From contig NC_015703.1 of NCBI RefSeq assembly GCF_000218895.1, positions 1,487,501 to 1,551,500 of the forward strand: a stretch of 64,000 bases of DNA. The letters are read 5' to 3'. Numbering within the stretch: the stretch's first letter is position 1; each line of letters opens with the position of its first letter. The DNA comes from Runella slithyformis DSM 19594 (GTDB lineage: Bacteria > Bacteroidota > Bacteroidia > Cytophagales > Spirosomataceae). This document shows positions 1-8,044 of this stretch, piece by piece. Both the position numbers and the translations under genes were made by a program. The notes beneath the pieces were generated by a model that was not told where the DNA came from, ran no database searches, and worked only from the letters and a program-made list of their open reading frames with translations.

Positions 1-11
1 TTAACCTATGA

Positions 12-1220
12 ATGCAAGTACCTATGCGTTTCAACTTGAAATTATCAGGCATACTGTTGCCCATTGCAGTGTTTATCTGGGGGTGTGTAGATTTATACAA
101 AGTTGACATACAGACCGCTAAATCTTATTTGATTGTAGAGGGAAGTATCACTGATTTGCCTGAGCGGCAATTCATTTCTCTCTTTCGAACCAAGGCAAAT
201 ACGATTTTTAAAAGTTCAGATTTTACCTCTACCATCGTTGCTCAAAAAAACAGCTATGACCCCGTCAAAGCGGCTAAAGTGAAGATCGTTGAGAATGGCA
301 CTATTTCCTATTCCCTTACTGAAGAAACTCCCGGTTTTTATGTAATGCCTTTCACTTTTTTAGGAAAAGCAGGAAACACCTATCAATTATTTATTGAGAC
401 GCCCGAGGGGCAAAAATACCGTTCAGCCATTGAGACCATGGCTAAAGTGCCACCTATTGAGCGGATTTACGAAAAGTTTAATGCCAAAGGTATTCTTGAC
501 CGCAGTACCAGTATCGGCAACATTGCAACCAATGACTTTTATGTAGACTTTTCCGACCCCGTCAATGAGCGCAACTTTTACCGGTGGTCATCCATCACTT
601 ACGAAAGTCAAAAAATAAGCGCTACCTGTCGTGGCGGACTTTACTATAAAGATGCAGGCTCGTTGGCAGAGTGCCGGACCGACAATAGGCTATCGGTCAA
701 TAACCTTTTCGATTACGAAGCGGAGACGCTGTGCTGGGATATATTTTACGGCAATACACTGAATATTTTTTCGGATGTATATACCAACGGTAAAACCCAA
801 AAAGACAAATTGGTTGCTCAAATCCCTCTTTATCAGTCCAATCCGTGTTTGGTTGTTATTCGGCAGTCAAGCCTTTCTCCCAATGCCTACCGCTACCTGA
901 AACTGGTGCAGGACCAGTCATTAAACACAGGTACTTTGGCCGATACCCCCCCCGCACCGATCAAGGGGAATGTTGTCAATGAAGATGATAAAGCCGAATT
1001 GGTATTGGGGTATTTTATGGCCGGTATGGTGAATGAAAACCGCTATTGGCTTGATCGAAAAAATACATCCGGCGGACAGCCCGACGGCCTTTTTTTTATT
1101 AAAAACGGCCGTGAACCAAACTTAGAGCCCCCGTTTCTGTACCGGCTCAGTGTTCCTAAAGCGATTTGCGTGAATAGCGAAAATCGTACCTCAAATTCAC
1201 CTTCAGGATGGCGTTTTTAA
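12..1220 (+). CDS. DUF4249-family outer-membrane lipoprotein
   Basis: The 402-residue product begins with a short hydrophobic segment ending in a lipobox (WGC, Cys25), so it is probably a lipid-anchored envelope protein. Length, the early beta-rich part with VEGSITDLPERQFISL and the aromatic C-terminal half fit the DUF4249 family, which is common in Bacteroidota and usually sits beside a TonB-dependent receptor, as it does here 28 bases upstream. The function of the family is unknown; a SusD-like accessory role is inferred from the pairing. ATGs at 12 and 24 are both in frame; 24 gives the more compact signal peptide. The upstream context is cut by the window edge. Confidence 0.8.
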   Translation: MQVPMRFNLKLSGILLPIAVFIWGCVDLYKVDIQTAKSYLIVEGSITDLPERQFISLFRTKANTIFKSSDFTSTIVAQKNSYDPVKAAKVKIVENGTISYSLTEETPGFYVMPFTFLGKAGNTYQLFIETPEGQKYRSAIETMAKVPPIERIYEKFNAKGILDRSTSIGNIATNDFYVDFSDPVNERNFYRWSSITYESQKISATCRGGLYYKDAGSLAECRTDNRLSVNNLFDYEAETLCWDIFYGNTLNIFSDVYTNGKTQKDKLVAQIPLYQSNPCLVVIRQSSLSPNAYRYLKLVQDQSLNTGTLADTPPAPIKGNVVNEDDKAELVLGYFMAGMVNENRYWLDRKNTSGGQPDGLFFIKNGREPNLEPPFLYRLSVPKAICVNSENRTSNSPSGWRF

Positions 1221-1248
1221 CGATAACCCTGCTTTTTGCTCATGCATT

Positions 1249-3645
1249 ATGAATTTAAAACTTTTACCTCTTCTCCTCCTGTTTACGTTTGAGGGTTTTG
1301 CACAACGCATTATTAAAATGGAGGGAACGATTGTAGACTCACTCTCCAATCTGCCCATCAGTGGAGTGGCGGTATCGACGCTTGCCAACAATAAGATTTA
1401 CGGCCAAATTTCTGACCAATCAGGCCATTTTGCGTTGTTTCTTCCTGCGGGAGATCATACCATTTCATTCAAATCAGCGGGATATGTGCCTCAGTGGCGT
1501 TATCTGAACGAAAAATCACCCGATCAAACCCTGACCATTTATTTTCAAAAAGTAGAGCATCAACTTGAACAGGTGATTGTTTCCACCAAGGGATATGATG
1601 AAAATATCAGAAAGCCCCTGTTGGGAGTCAATCAAATTGACATCAAAACATTGAGTAAAATCCCTGCCGCTTTTGGTGAGTTGGATTTTTTGCGTGGCAT
1701 ACAGATGTTGCCGGGCGTTTCGAGTGTAGGCGAAGCCTCCAATGGTGTTAATATCCGAGGAGGAACCACCGACCAAAACCTGATTCTTGTGGATAATACG
1801 CCCATTTTTAATCCTACCCACATGTTTGGGCTTTTCTCAGTGATTCCGCCGGACGCCATCAGCAACTTAAATCTTTACAAAGGCAATGTTCCTGCCCGTT
1901 TTGGCGGGCGTGCTGCCGCCGTCATAGACATCTCTCTCAAAACACCGGATGTAACCAAATTTAAAATGACAGGCGGGCTGAGTTTGATTTCTGAAAAATT
2001 AATGGTCAATGTCCCTATTATCAAAGACCGTTTGGCGGTGTATGTAGCGGCACGAGGCGCATTTCACGATTTTTTGCTGCCTGTTTTTTCAAAAGACTTA
2101 GACAGTGTCAGGACCCGCTTCAGCGAGGTGCTTGGAAAAGTCTTTTGGCGGGTGAATGCAAAAAATACCATATCGCTGATGGGCTATTTCAGTAATGACT
2201 ATTTTCAAACCAACCTGCTCGCAACTTTACCCAATGTAGTAGGTGAAACCACTTTTTTTGAACACCAAACCAACAACTATGCCCTGGAATGGGTGTGTTT
2301 GCTGACGCCCAAGCTGGATTGGCAAACGACGCTTTCCGTAGCCAACTATGACCCCACCATCGGTACCATTGAAACGGCTGCACGCAATAAAGTACGCTTA
2401 GAATCAGGTGTTTATCAAAAACAAGCCACCTCTGCGTTAAATTACCAAGGCAAAAACTCTAAGTGGGAACTGGGCACAAGCTTTACCAAATACCACATTA
2501 AGCCGGGGATATTAAACCCCGGAAACAGTACAAGCGTCAATGCCCTGACACTGCCTTCTGAATTTTCGCAGGAAGCAGATGTCTTTTTGGACGGCGAAAT
2601 TTCGGCGAATAAACATTTTGCCGCCACTTTTGGGCTGAGATATTCCTACTTCATGGCCTTGGGTCCTGCTGATTTACGAACCTATCAGCCCAATGAACCC
2701 AGAGATGATTTATCTGTAATTGAATCTCAACGTATTCCCAAAGGAAAAATCACCAAGGCGTATGGAGGTTTTGAACCGCGGTTGGGAATACGCTACGCAC
2801 CCAACAATGCACTGTCTTTTAAAATGGGATACAATTTAATGAGGCAATACATACAGATTGCTTCCAATACCACAACGCCTATCCCTACCTCACGCTGGAA
2901 AACGAGCGATGTGCATATTCGTCCGCAAGTAAGCCACCTGATCACCGGTGGATTGTACCGATCTTTTAAAAATGACATTTATGATTTTACTCTGGAAGGT
3001 TATTTCCGACAGTCAGAAAACAGCATCGACTATAAGCCGGGAGCTGATTTTTTGTTGCAGCCTTTCCCCGAAACCCAATTGGTACAGGGCCAAAGTAAAG
3101 CCTATGGAGTGGAAGTAATGTTTTCAAAAAAGAAAGGAAATTTTACGGGTTGGATCAACTACACGTATGCCCGTACTTTTAACAAAACCTATGCTGATGT
3201 GAATGTGTTGGAGCAGGTCAATAACGGCAATTGGTACCGAGCCAACTATGATCGCCCCCATAGCATCAACTTATCCATAGATATGGTGGCAGATAAGCAC
3301 AACTCGTTTTCTTTTAACTTTGTCTATTCTACCGGGCGGCCGTATACTGAGCCCGTTGGCTTTATTGAATACCTCAACAATTTTTATCCGTATTTTGATG
3401 AACGCAACAATAACCGCATCCCGTCCTACCATCGTTTAGATTTGGCTTGGCATATCAAAAACCCTTCCATGAAAGAGGATAAACGATGGAAAGGTGATTG
3501 GGTATTTACTGTTTATAACCTGTATGCCCGAAAAAACGCCTATTCTGTCTTTTTCAAAACGGAAAACGGTGCAGCCCGCGCATACAAACTCCAAATATTT
3601 GGTGCTCCCATTGTTTCGCTGGCTTATAATTTTAACTATGAATAG
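1249..3645 (+). CDS. TonB-dependent receptor with N-terminal carboxypeptidase-D-like domain
   Basis: This 798-residue outer-membrane receptor starts with a Sec signal peptide (MNLKLLPLLLLFTFEGFAQ). A CarboxypepD_reg-like domain follows (about 25-110, with SGVAVSTLANNKIYGQ), then a plug domain (about 125-235, with GVNIRGGTTDQNLILVDNTP), and a long beta-barrel ending in an aromatic strand. The family imports siderophores, vitamins, sugars or peptides using TonB-ExbBD energy; the substrate cannot be read from the sequence. It is co-directional with the DUF4249 lipoprotein and separated by 28 bases, so the two probably form a receptor-lipoprotein unit. At under 800 residues it is shorter than SusC proteins, in line with the DUF4249-paired receptor class. 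Confidence 0.9.
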   Translation: MNLKLLPLLLLFTFEGFAQRIIKMEGTIVDSLSNLPISGVAVSTLANNKIYGQISDQSGHFALFLPAGDHTISFKSAGYVPQWRYLNEKSPDQTLTIYFQKVEHQLEQVIVSTKGYDENIRKPLLGVNQIDIKTLSKIPAAFGELDFLRGIQMLPGVSSVGEASNGVNIRGGTTDQNLILVDNTPIFNPTHMFGLFSVIPPDAISNLNLYKGNVPARFGGRAAAVIDISLKTPDVTKFKMTGGLSLISEKLMVNVPIIKDRLAVYVAARGAFHDFLLPVFSKDLDSVRTRFSEVLGKVFWRVNAKNTISLMGYFSNDYFQTNLLATLPNVVGETTFFEHQTNNYALEWVCLLTPKLDWQTTLSVANYDPTIGTIETAARNKVRLESGVYQKQATSALNYQGKNSKWELGTSFTKYHIKPGILNPGNSTSVNALTLPSEFSQEADVFLDGEISANKHFAATFGLRYSYFMALGPADLRTYQPNEPRDDLSVIESQRIPKGKITKAYGGFEPRLGIRYAPNNALSFKMGYNLMRQYIQIASNTTTPIPTSRWKTSDVHIRPQVSHLITGGLYRSFKNDIYDFTLEGYFRQSENSIDYKPGADFLLQPFPETQLVQGQSKAYGVEVMFSKKKGNFTGWINYTYARTFNKTYADVNVLEQVNNGNWYRANYDRPHSINLSIDMVADKHNSFSFNFVYSTGRPYTEPVGFIEYLNNFYPYFDERNNNRIPSYHRLDLAWHIKNPSMKEDKRWKGDWVFTVYNLYARKNAYSVFFKTENGAARAYKLQIFGAPIVSLAYNFNYE

Positions 3646-3744
3646 CTTCTTTCCACGCTCTCCCGCAAAAAAGATAAAATGAAAAACCGGTATACAGCAC
3701 GATACTCCTAATTGTTTGAAAAGCTATCAGGCATGGTTTTTCAA

Positions 3745-3752
3745 TAGGTTTG
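3745..3752 (+). promoter_or_regulatory. Candidate Bacteroidota -7 element (TAGGTTTG)
   Basis: TAGGTTTG matches the Bacteroidota -7 consensus TAnnTTTG and lies 41 bases ahead of the GTG start at 3794. The nearest upstream TTG ends at 3718, giving a 26-base spacer, a little longer than usual. It would drive the ATP-grasp/GNAT/Rieske operon. Confidence 0.4.
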
Positions 3753-3793
3753 ACCTCTTTAAAAAAACCATTTTTTAACAAAACACCTTAACT

Positions 3794-4879
3794 GTGCCGC
3801 AAAATATCCTCATTCTGGGTGCGCGGGCACCCATCGCCCTGGAGATGGCGCGGAGCTTCGGCCGGCAGGGCCACCGCGTCATCATGGCAGATTCGCTGCG
3901 GCTTACCTTAGCACGTTGGAGCAAATACGTATCGGCATACTATCATTTACCGCCACCCGCTTACGCCTTTGAAGCGTTTCGGGAGAAACTCCGACAGATC
4001 ATCATTGATGAGAAAATTGACCAGTGCCTCCCCACGTGTGAGGAGGCTTTTTTCGTGGCTATGGCGAAGGAAAATTTGCCTTGTCAAGTGTGGACGTCTG
4101 ACATTGCACTGATGCACCGCCTGCACCGCAAAGATGATTTCATTGCCCTGGCGCAGGGGTTTTTCACTACCCCCAAAACCATCAATGCCGCCGATTTTGA
4201 TGATTTTAAAAATGCCGGTTCGTACGTTTTTAAACCCGTTTACTCGCGTTTCGCCAATTTTACCCTCATTCGACCCACCGCCGCTCAAATAAAAAAAATC
4301 CCCAACGCCTCTGAGTGGGTATGCCAACGATTCGTCAGCGGGAAGGAGGTATGTGTGTACTCGATCTGGGCACACGGTGTCCTGAAAGGCATCAGCATTT
4401 ATCACCCCAGATACCGCGTTGGAAAAGGTTCAGGCATTTATTTCGAACCCGTAGAAAATGACGCGATCATTCAGTCGGTGAAACGCTTTGGAGAGGCTAT
4501 CGCCTATCACGGTCAGTTGAGCTTTGATTTTATCATTCAGCCCGACGGTACGCCCGTGGTGCTGGAATGCAATCCGCGCGGCATCAGCGGGGCACATTTG
4601 ATAGGCGATGATCTGGCACGCTGTTTTTTGGACGATTCTTTTCAATGCATCACCGGGAACAAAAAGCCCATGGCCGTCAAATTTGCGTTTTTGATCACGC
4701 AGCCGCATCGAATGTTGAAACGGGATTTTTACCAAGCCAACGACGTGATCTTCAACATCACTGACCCTTTGCCATTGTTGTTGCAACCGCTAAGTTTGGC
4801 AGAACTCCTGAAGATCAAGTTCCTTCAAAACAAAACGCTGTTACAGGCTTCCACTCAAGACATTGAATGGAATGGATAA
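3794..4879 (+). CDS. ATP-grasp domain ligase, first gene of the three-gene operon
   Basis: The 361-residue protein has an N-terminal nucleotide-fold segment (ILILGARAPIALEMARSFG), a central ATP-grasp lid (SYVFKPVYSRF and WVCQRFVSGKEVCVYS) and the metal/ATP-binding end PVVLECNPRGISGAH. In this superfamily, related to carbamoyl-phosphate synthetase, D-Ala ligase and PylC, ATP activates a carboxylate as acyl phosphate for attack by an amine or thiol. The substrate is unknown. Translation seems to start at GTG 3794. The stop codon overlaps the next gene by 8 bases, so the two are probably translationally coupled. Together with the acyltransferase-like and Rieske genes it suggests assembly and oxidation of a small amide-type metabolite; that is inference. 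Confidence 0.85.
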   Translation: MPQNILILGARAPIALEMARSFGRQGHRVIMADSLRLTLARWSKYVSAYYHLPPPAYAFEAFREKLRQIIIDEKIDQCLPTCEEAFFVAMAKENLPCQVWTSDIALMHRLHRKDDFIALAQGFFTTPKTINAADFDDFKNAGSYVFKPVYSRFANFTLIRPTAAQIKKIPNASEWVCQRFVSGKEVCVYSIWAHGVLKGISIYHPRYRVGKGSGIYFEPVENDAIIQSVKRFGEAIAYHGQLSFDFIIQPDGTPVVLECNPRGISGAHLIGDDLARCFLDDSFQCITGNKKPMAVKFAFLITQPHRMLKRDFYQANDVIFNITDPLPLLLQPLSLAELLKIKFLQNKTLLQASTQDIEWNG

Positions 4880-5999
4880 AGATATAATCAAGTGGCTTCT
4901 TCCTTCGCAAACGCCCAACCCACAAATACGGGCATGGGGCGAATTGTTCCGGCAGTACCCGTCCCACCGGCTCATTGAAAACGTCCGCGCGGATTTTCGC
5001 CTGCTGTCCATCGCCGACCGCTGGTTTCTGCCCGTCACCATCAACGACACCGAATTTGATAATTCCTACGTCTGCTCGCCCTACACCGCCTGCGTGACCT
5101 ATTCCCTCGAAGAGCTGGACCGAAATATCCGAAATCCCTTTTTGAATACCCCTTTAAATCTGTTGCTGAAAGGCACCTCCCGATGGCTGATCCGTAACGA
5201 GATCAACAAAACCATTCACGTCAATAATTTTCTGCTTTCCACCAATCCTTACCCCGATTGGCACGGCATTTATTTACCGCAGATTGTTCGTTTTCTGACC
5301 GAACAATTTCCTCATCATACGCTTATTTTCCGATCGTTGAACCAAGTTCAGCATTCACTTTTACTGCACGAATTTGAACGATATGGCTTTCGAACCGGGG
5401 CCAGCCGGCAGGTGTATTATTTTCATCCCGATGCCCAAACGTGGTCTAAACACAACAACATCGGCAACGACCGGCGGTTGGTACAGAAGTCGGATCTGAC
5501 CTATCTTTCGCCCGCTGAAATGGCCGATTTTGTGCCGCAGATCAGAGGGCTTTACAATCAATTGTACCTTCAGAAATATTCCCAACACAACCCCCGTTTT
5601 ACCGACCTGTTTTTTGAAAAAGCCTTTTCCGACCGGTTGTTTCGTTTTGAAGGATATCGCAATGACGATGGAATGCTGAAATCGGTGGTGGGTTTGTTTG
5701 AATTAAACGGCACCATTACCTCCCCTATCGTTGGCTACGATACGTCTGAAAGCCCCAAAAAAGGCCTGTATATTCAGGCCATTGATTTAATTTTTAAGCG
5801 AATGCACCAAACAGGGCACGTACTCAACCTAAGCTCAGGCGCGGCTTCTTTTAAGCGGTTGCGCGGCGGACAGGGCCACTTGGAATATTCGGCGATTTAT
5901 TTCCGCCATTTGCCGCCCGCACGCCAACGCATGTGGAAAACCCTGCTATTTTTGCTCAACAAAATCGGTATTCCGTTGCTTGAAAAATATGAATTATAG
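4872..5999 (+). CDS. GNAT-like acyltransferase of unknown substrate
   Basis: The 375-residue cytoplasmic protein has no signal peptide or clear membrane segment. The C-terminal half (about 200-350) has a GNAT/FemX-like layout: a motif with repeated Gly and hydrophobic strands (RFEGYRNDDGMLKSVVGLF, SPIVGYDTSESPKKGLY, then a helix IQAIDLIFKRM). BioF2-type acetyltransferase is the closest family I can suggest. ATG 4872 is preferred over TTG 4863; its first codons span the stop of the ATP-grasp gene, and its own stop lies inside the start of the Rieske gene, so the three are a tight operon. Transfer of an acyl or aminoacyl group is inferred from fold and context only. Confidence 0.6.
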   Translation: MDKDIIKWLLPSQTPNPQIRAWGELFRQYPSHRLIENVRADFRLLSIADRWFLPVTINDTEFDNSYVCSPYTACVTYSLEELDRNIRNPFLNTPLNLLLKGTSRWLIRNEINKTIHVNNFLLSTNPYPDWHGIYLPQIVRFLTEQFPHHTLIFRSLNQVQHSLLLHEFERYGFRTGASRQVYYFHPDAQTWSKHNNIGNDRRLVQKSDLTYLSPAEMADFVPQIRGLYNQLYLQKYSQHNPRFTDLFFEKAFSDRLFRFEGYRNDDGMLKSVVGLFELNGTITSPIVGYDTSESPKKGLYIQAIDLIFKRMHQTGHVLNLSSGAASFKRLRGGQGHLEYSAIYFRHLPPARQRMWKTLLFLLNKIGIPLLEKYEL

Positions 6000-6963
6000 T
6001 GAAAATACCTGGTGGCCGCTGGGGTTTGAGCGCGATTTTACCCCCCGGGTACCTTCTCCCGTGGCCTCCCCTTTCGGAGCGTTGGTTATTTACAAAACCG
6101 ATGGAAAATGGGCAGGCTTTAAGGACAGCTGCCCGCACCGGGGAGCACCGTTGTCGCGGGGTTGGGTACAAAACGGAGAATTGGTTTGTCCGTATCACGG
6201 ATGGTGCTTTGATGCAAAAGGAAAGAATACCTTTGTTCCTGTCCTCAACCGAGCTACGGAGGCGGCATTAGAGTGCATTTCGCTCCGCGCAGACGGTGGT
6301 ATTCTGTGGGCAACCGCTTCTGAAACGGCGGCATTTCCTGCCATTTCAGCATTAAAACATGATGTGACGCTGGTAGGAAGCACCTCTGCCAATTTGCTCA
6401 ATACGTTGGAAAATTTTTTGGAAGGCAGCCATACGCACTACGTACACAATGGTTTCATTCGCTCCGAACATGCCAAACGTTCGCCCTTAAAAGCACGTCT
6501 TTCTCCCGAGCCCGATGGGTTTAAAGTGATCTACGAAGCCGAGCCGGCCAAAGGGTTACTCACTCTGTTGTTGCCCAAAAACTACCAATTGCTCACGCCA
6601 ACCGCCCGCTATATTTATCCCAACATTGCCATCTTAGAATACCTGACCCAAGACCAACGGCCGCTGATTCGGATCGAAGCCTGTCTGAATGAATCGACTG
6701 CCGGATGTACCTATTCAGCGCGGGTATTTTTGCTGCGGCCGTGGCTGCGATTCTTTGGAAAATGGGTAGTTAAAAAGCTGTTTGGCATCATCATCCGTCA
6801 GGACAAACGTATTTTGGAACTGCAAAAAAAAAACCTTAATGCCTTTCCGGAGCATCCATTTGTGTCTACCTCGGCAGATACGGTGGGCAGGGAATTGTAC
6901 TTTTGGCTGTACTGCCCCGCGCGAAAAACCACCAAGAGTATTGATTTTGAGGTATATTGGTAA
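5989..6963 (+). CDS. Rieske non-heme iron oxygenase (alpha-subunit type)
   Basis: The 324-residue protein has a complete Rieske [2Fe-2S] motif (C48-P-H50 and C67-P-Y-H70) near the N terminus. The mononuclear iron site follows as ENFLEGSHTHYVH, with His148 and His153 in the usual five-residue spacing, and the late QDKRILELQ segment probably supplies the Asp ligand. Such enzymes hydroxylate or demethylate organic substrates using O2 and electrons from a reductase; no reductase or ferredoxin is encoded nearby. ATG 5989 is chosen over TTG 5980; it overlaps the upstream stop by 11 bases. It is slightly shorter than classical ring-hydroxylating dioxygenases and closer to VanA- or KshA-type monooxygenases. 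Confidence 0.88.
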   Translation: MNYSENTWWPLGFERDFTPRVPSPVASPFGALVIYKTDGKWAGFKDSCPHRGAPLSRGWVQNGELVCPYHGWCFDAKGKNTFVPVLNRATEAALECISLRADGGILWATASETAAFPAISALKHDVTLVGSTSANLLNTLENFLEGSHTHYVHNGFIRSEHAKRSPLKARLSPEPDGFKVIYEAEPAKGLLTLLLPKNYQLLTPTARYIYPNIAILEYLTQDQRPLIRIEACLNESTAGCTYSARVFLLRPWLRFFGKWVVKKLFGIIIRQDKRILELQKKNLNAFPEHPFVSTSADTVGRELYFWLYCPARKTTKSIDFEVYW

Positions 6964-6987
6964 GTTTAGGTCAGCACCGTATATTTG
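6957..6987 (+). promoter_or_regulatory. Bacteroidota-type promoter of the 7012 lipoprotein gene
   Basis: TTG at 6957-6959, a 20-base spacer, and TATATTTG at 6980-6987 fully match the Bacteroidota TTG-N17-23-TAnnTTTG promoter. The predicted start of transcription is near 6994, about 18 bases before the ATG at 7012. The -33 element overlaps the end of the Rieske gene, so the lipoprotein gene probably has its own promoter even though the gap is only 48 bases. Confidence 0.6.
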
Positions 6988-7011
6988 TAAAAACCATTAT
7001 CTGCCGAGGAG

Positions 7012-8010
7012 ATGAAACAGTGGCTATACGTAATGATATGGATAGGTCTTGCAGGATTGACCGGCTGCGATCTGATCCTGCCCAAGGCCGAAAGGACCAA
7101 AGACAATCAGGCACTGACGGGAAAATGCCTGCCCGACCAACCCGTATCGTTTGTGGAAGAAACCAATACCGAACGGGGATTTTTCAACCCCGCCGACAGC
7201 CTTTACTACGGCACCGTCGTTTACGGGGTGTTTTACCGGGGCGGGATCACGAACCCCTGTGAGTTGGTCCGCCGCCCATACTCCTATAAAAACGTTATTT
7301 CCCGAAAATTCAGAATCGTTTGGGAAGGCCCAAAGGGCGTCACTTCCGACCGGCAGATTTCCCGCGCCCTGATTCGTTTTACGGACAAAGGCTACCGGGA
7401 TGACGAAGACCGTAACCTCCCAAAGGCCGATACGCTGTACCCTTTCCCGTACGAAATTACGGTGGAAGAAGACTCCTCTTACGTCAACTTACCCACCGCC
7501 CGCGAATACAAAGTGGCCCTGCGCAAAGGCTATTCAGGGTTATTGGACGAAGTCAAATGTGCCGAAGTAAGCCTTTCAACAACACCCGTCTTTAATCCTC
7601 AACGGGTTATTTTGGAAAATGCCGCCACGGCCAGCTGGTCGTCACGCTATTTTTTCAAAGCCGCTGATTTTGCTCCCAATGTGGAATACATCGTTGTGCG
7701 TGAAAAGACATGTGCCACCTGCAATGTCCCCATCCCTACCCTGACGGCCGCCCAAACCACCATCAGCAAAGGACAGGACGTGCTGCTGAGTTTTAGCGGC
7801 TGTCCCGTCACAGACGGCGCTCAGGGACCGCTGGAATGGTTTGAACAAACGACCGGAGGACAAAGAAGATTGATTCAACGGTTCAGTTATTCGGCGCGTA
7901 ACGAGCGCCGTTTCAATCCCGAAACGACCACAACCTATTTTCTGCGCTGTCAGGGAGACTGGTACTGCAAGCCTCAAAAAGAAGTGAGCATTACGATTGA
8001 AGTAAAATAA
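7012..8010 (+). CDS. Lipoprotein of unknown function with C-terminal Ig-like domain
   Basis: The 332-residue product has a lipoprotein signal peptide with lipobox LTGC (Cys19). I do not recognise the middle part, which is rich in charged residues and prolines. The last 90 residues (PIPTLTAAQTTISKGQ, then NPETTTTYFLRCQG) look like the Ig-like or PKD-like C-terminal modules frequent in Bacteroidota surface proteins, with paired cysteines that could form disulfides. It has its own promoter and runs into a terminator shared with RNase R. A cell-surface location is inferred. Confidence 0.7.
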   Translation: MKQWLYVMIWIGLAGLTGCDLILPKAERTKDNQALTGKCLPDQPVSFVEETNTERGFFNPADSLYYGTVVYGVFYRGGITNPCELVRRPYSYKNVISRKFRIVWEGPKGVTSDRQISRALIRFTDKGYRDDEDRNLPKADTLYPFPYEITVEEDSSYVNLPTAREYKVALRKGYSGLLDEVKCAEVSLSTTPVFNPQRVILENAATASWSSRYFFKAADFAPNVEYIVVREKTCATCNVPIPTLTAAQTTISKGQDVLLSFSGCPVTDGAQGPLEWFEQTTGGQRRLIQRFSYSARNERRFNPETTTTYFLRCQGDWYCKPQKEVSITIEVK

Positions 8011-8011
8011 A

Positions 8012-8037
8012 AAACGGCGACCGATGGGCCGCCGTTT
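8012..8037. terminator. Bidirectional Rho-independent terminator
   Basis: Inverted repeat aaacggcg (8012-8019) and cgccgttt (8030-8037) between two convergent genes. Read on the minus strand the stem is followed by a T-rich run, so it fits RNase R best, but it can also end the plus-strand lipoprotein transcript. Confidence 0.75.
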
Positions 8038-8044
8038 ACGATAT

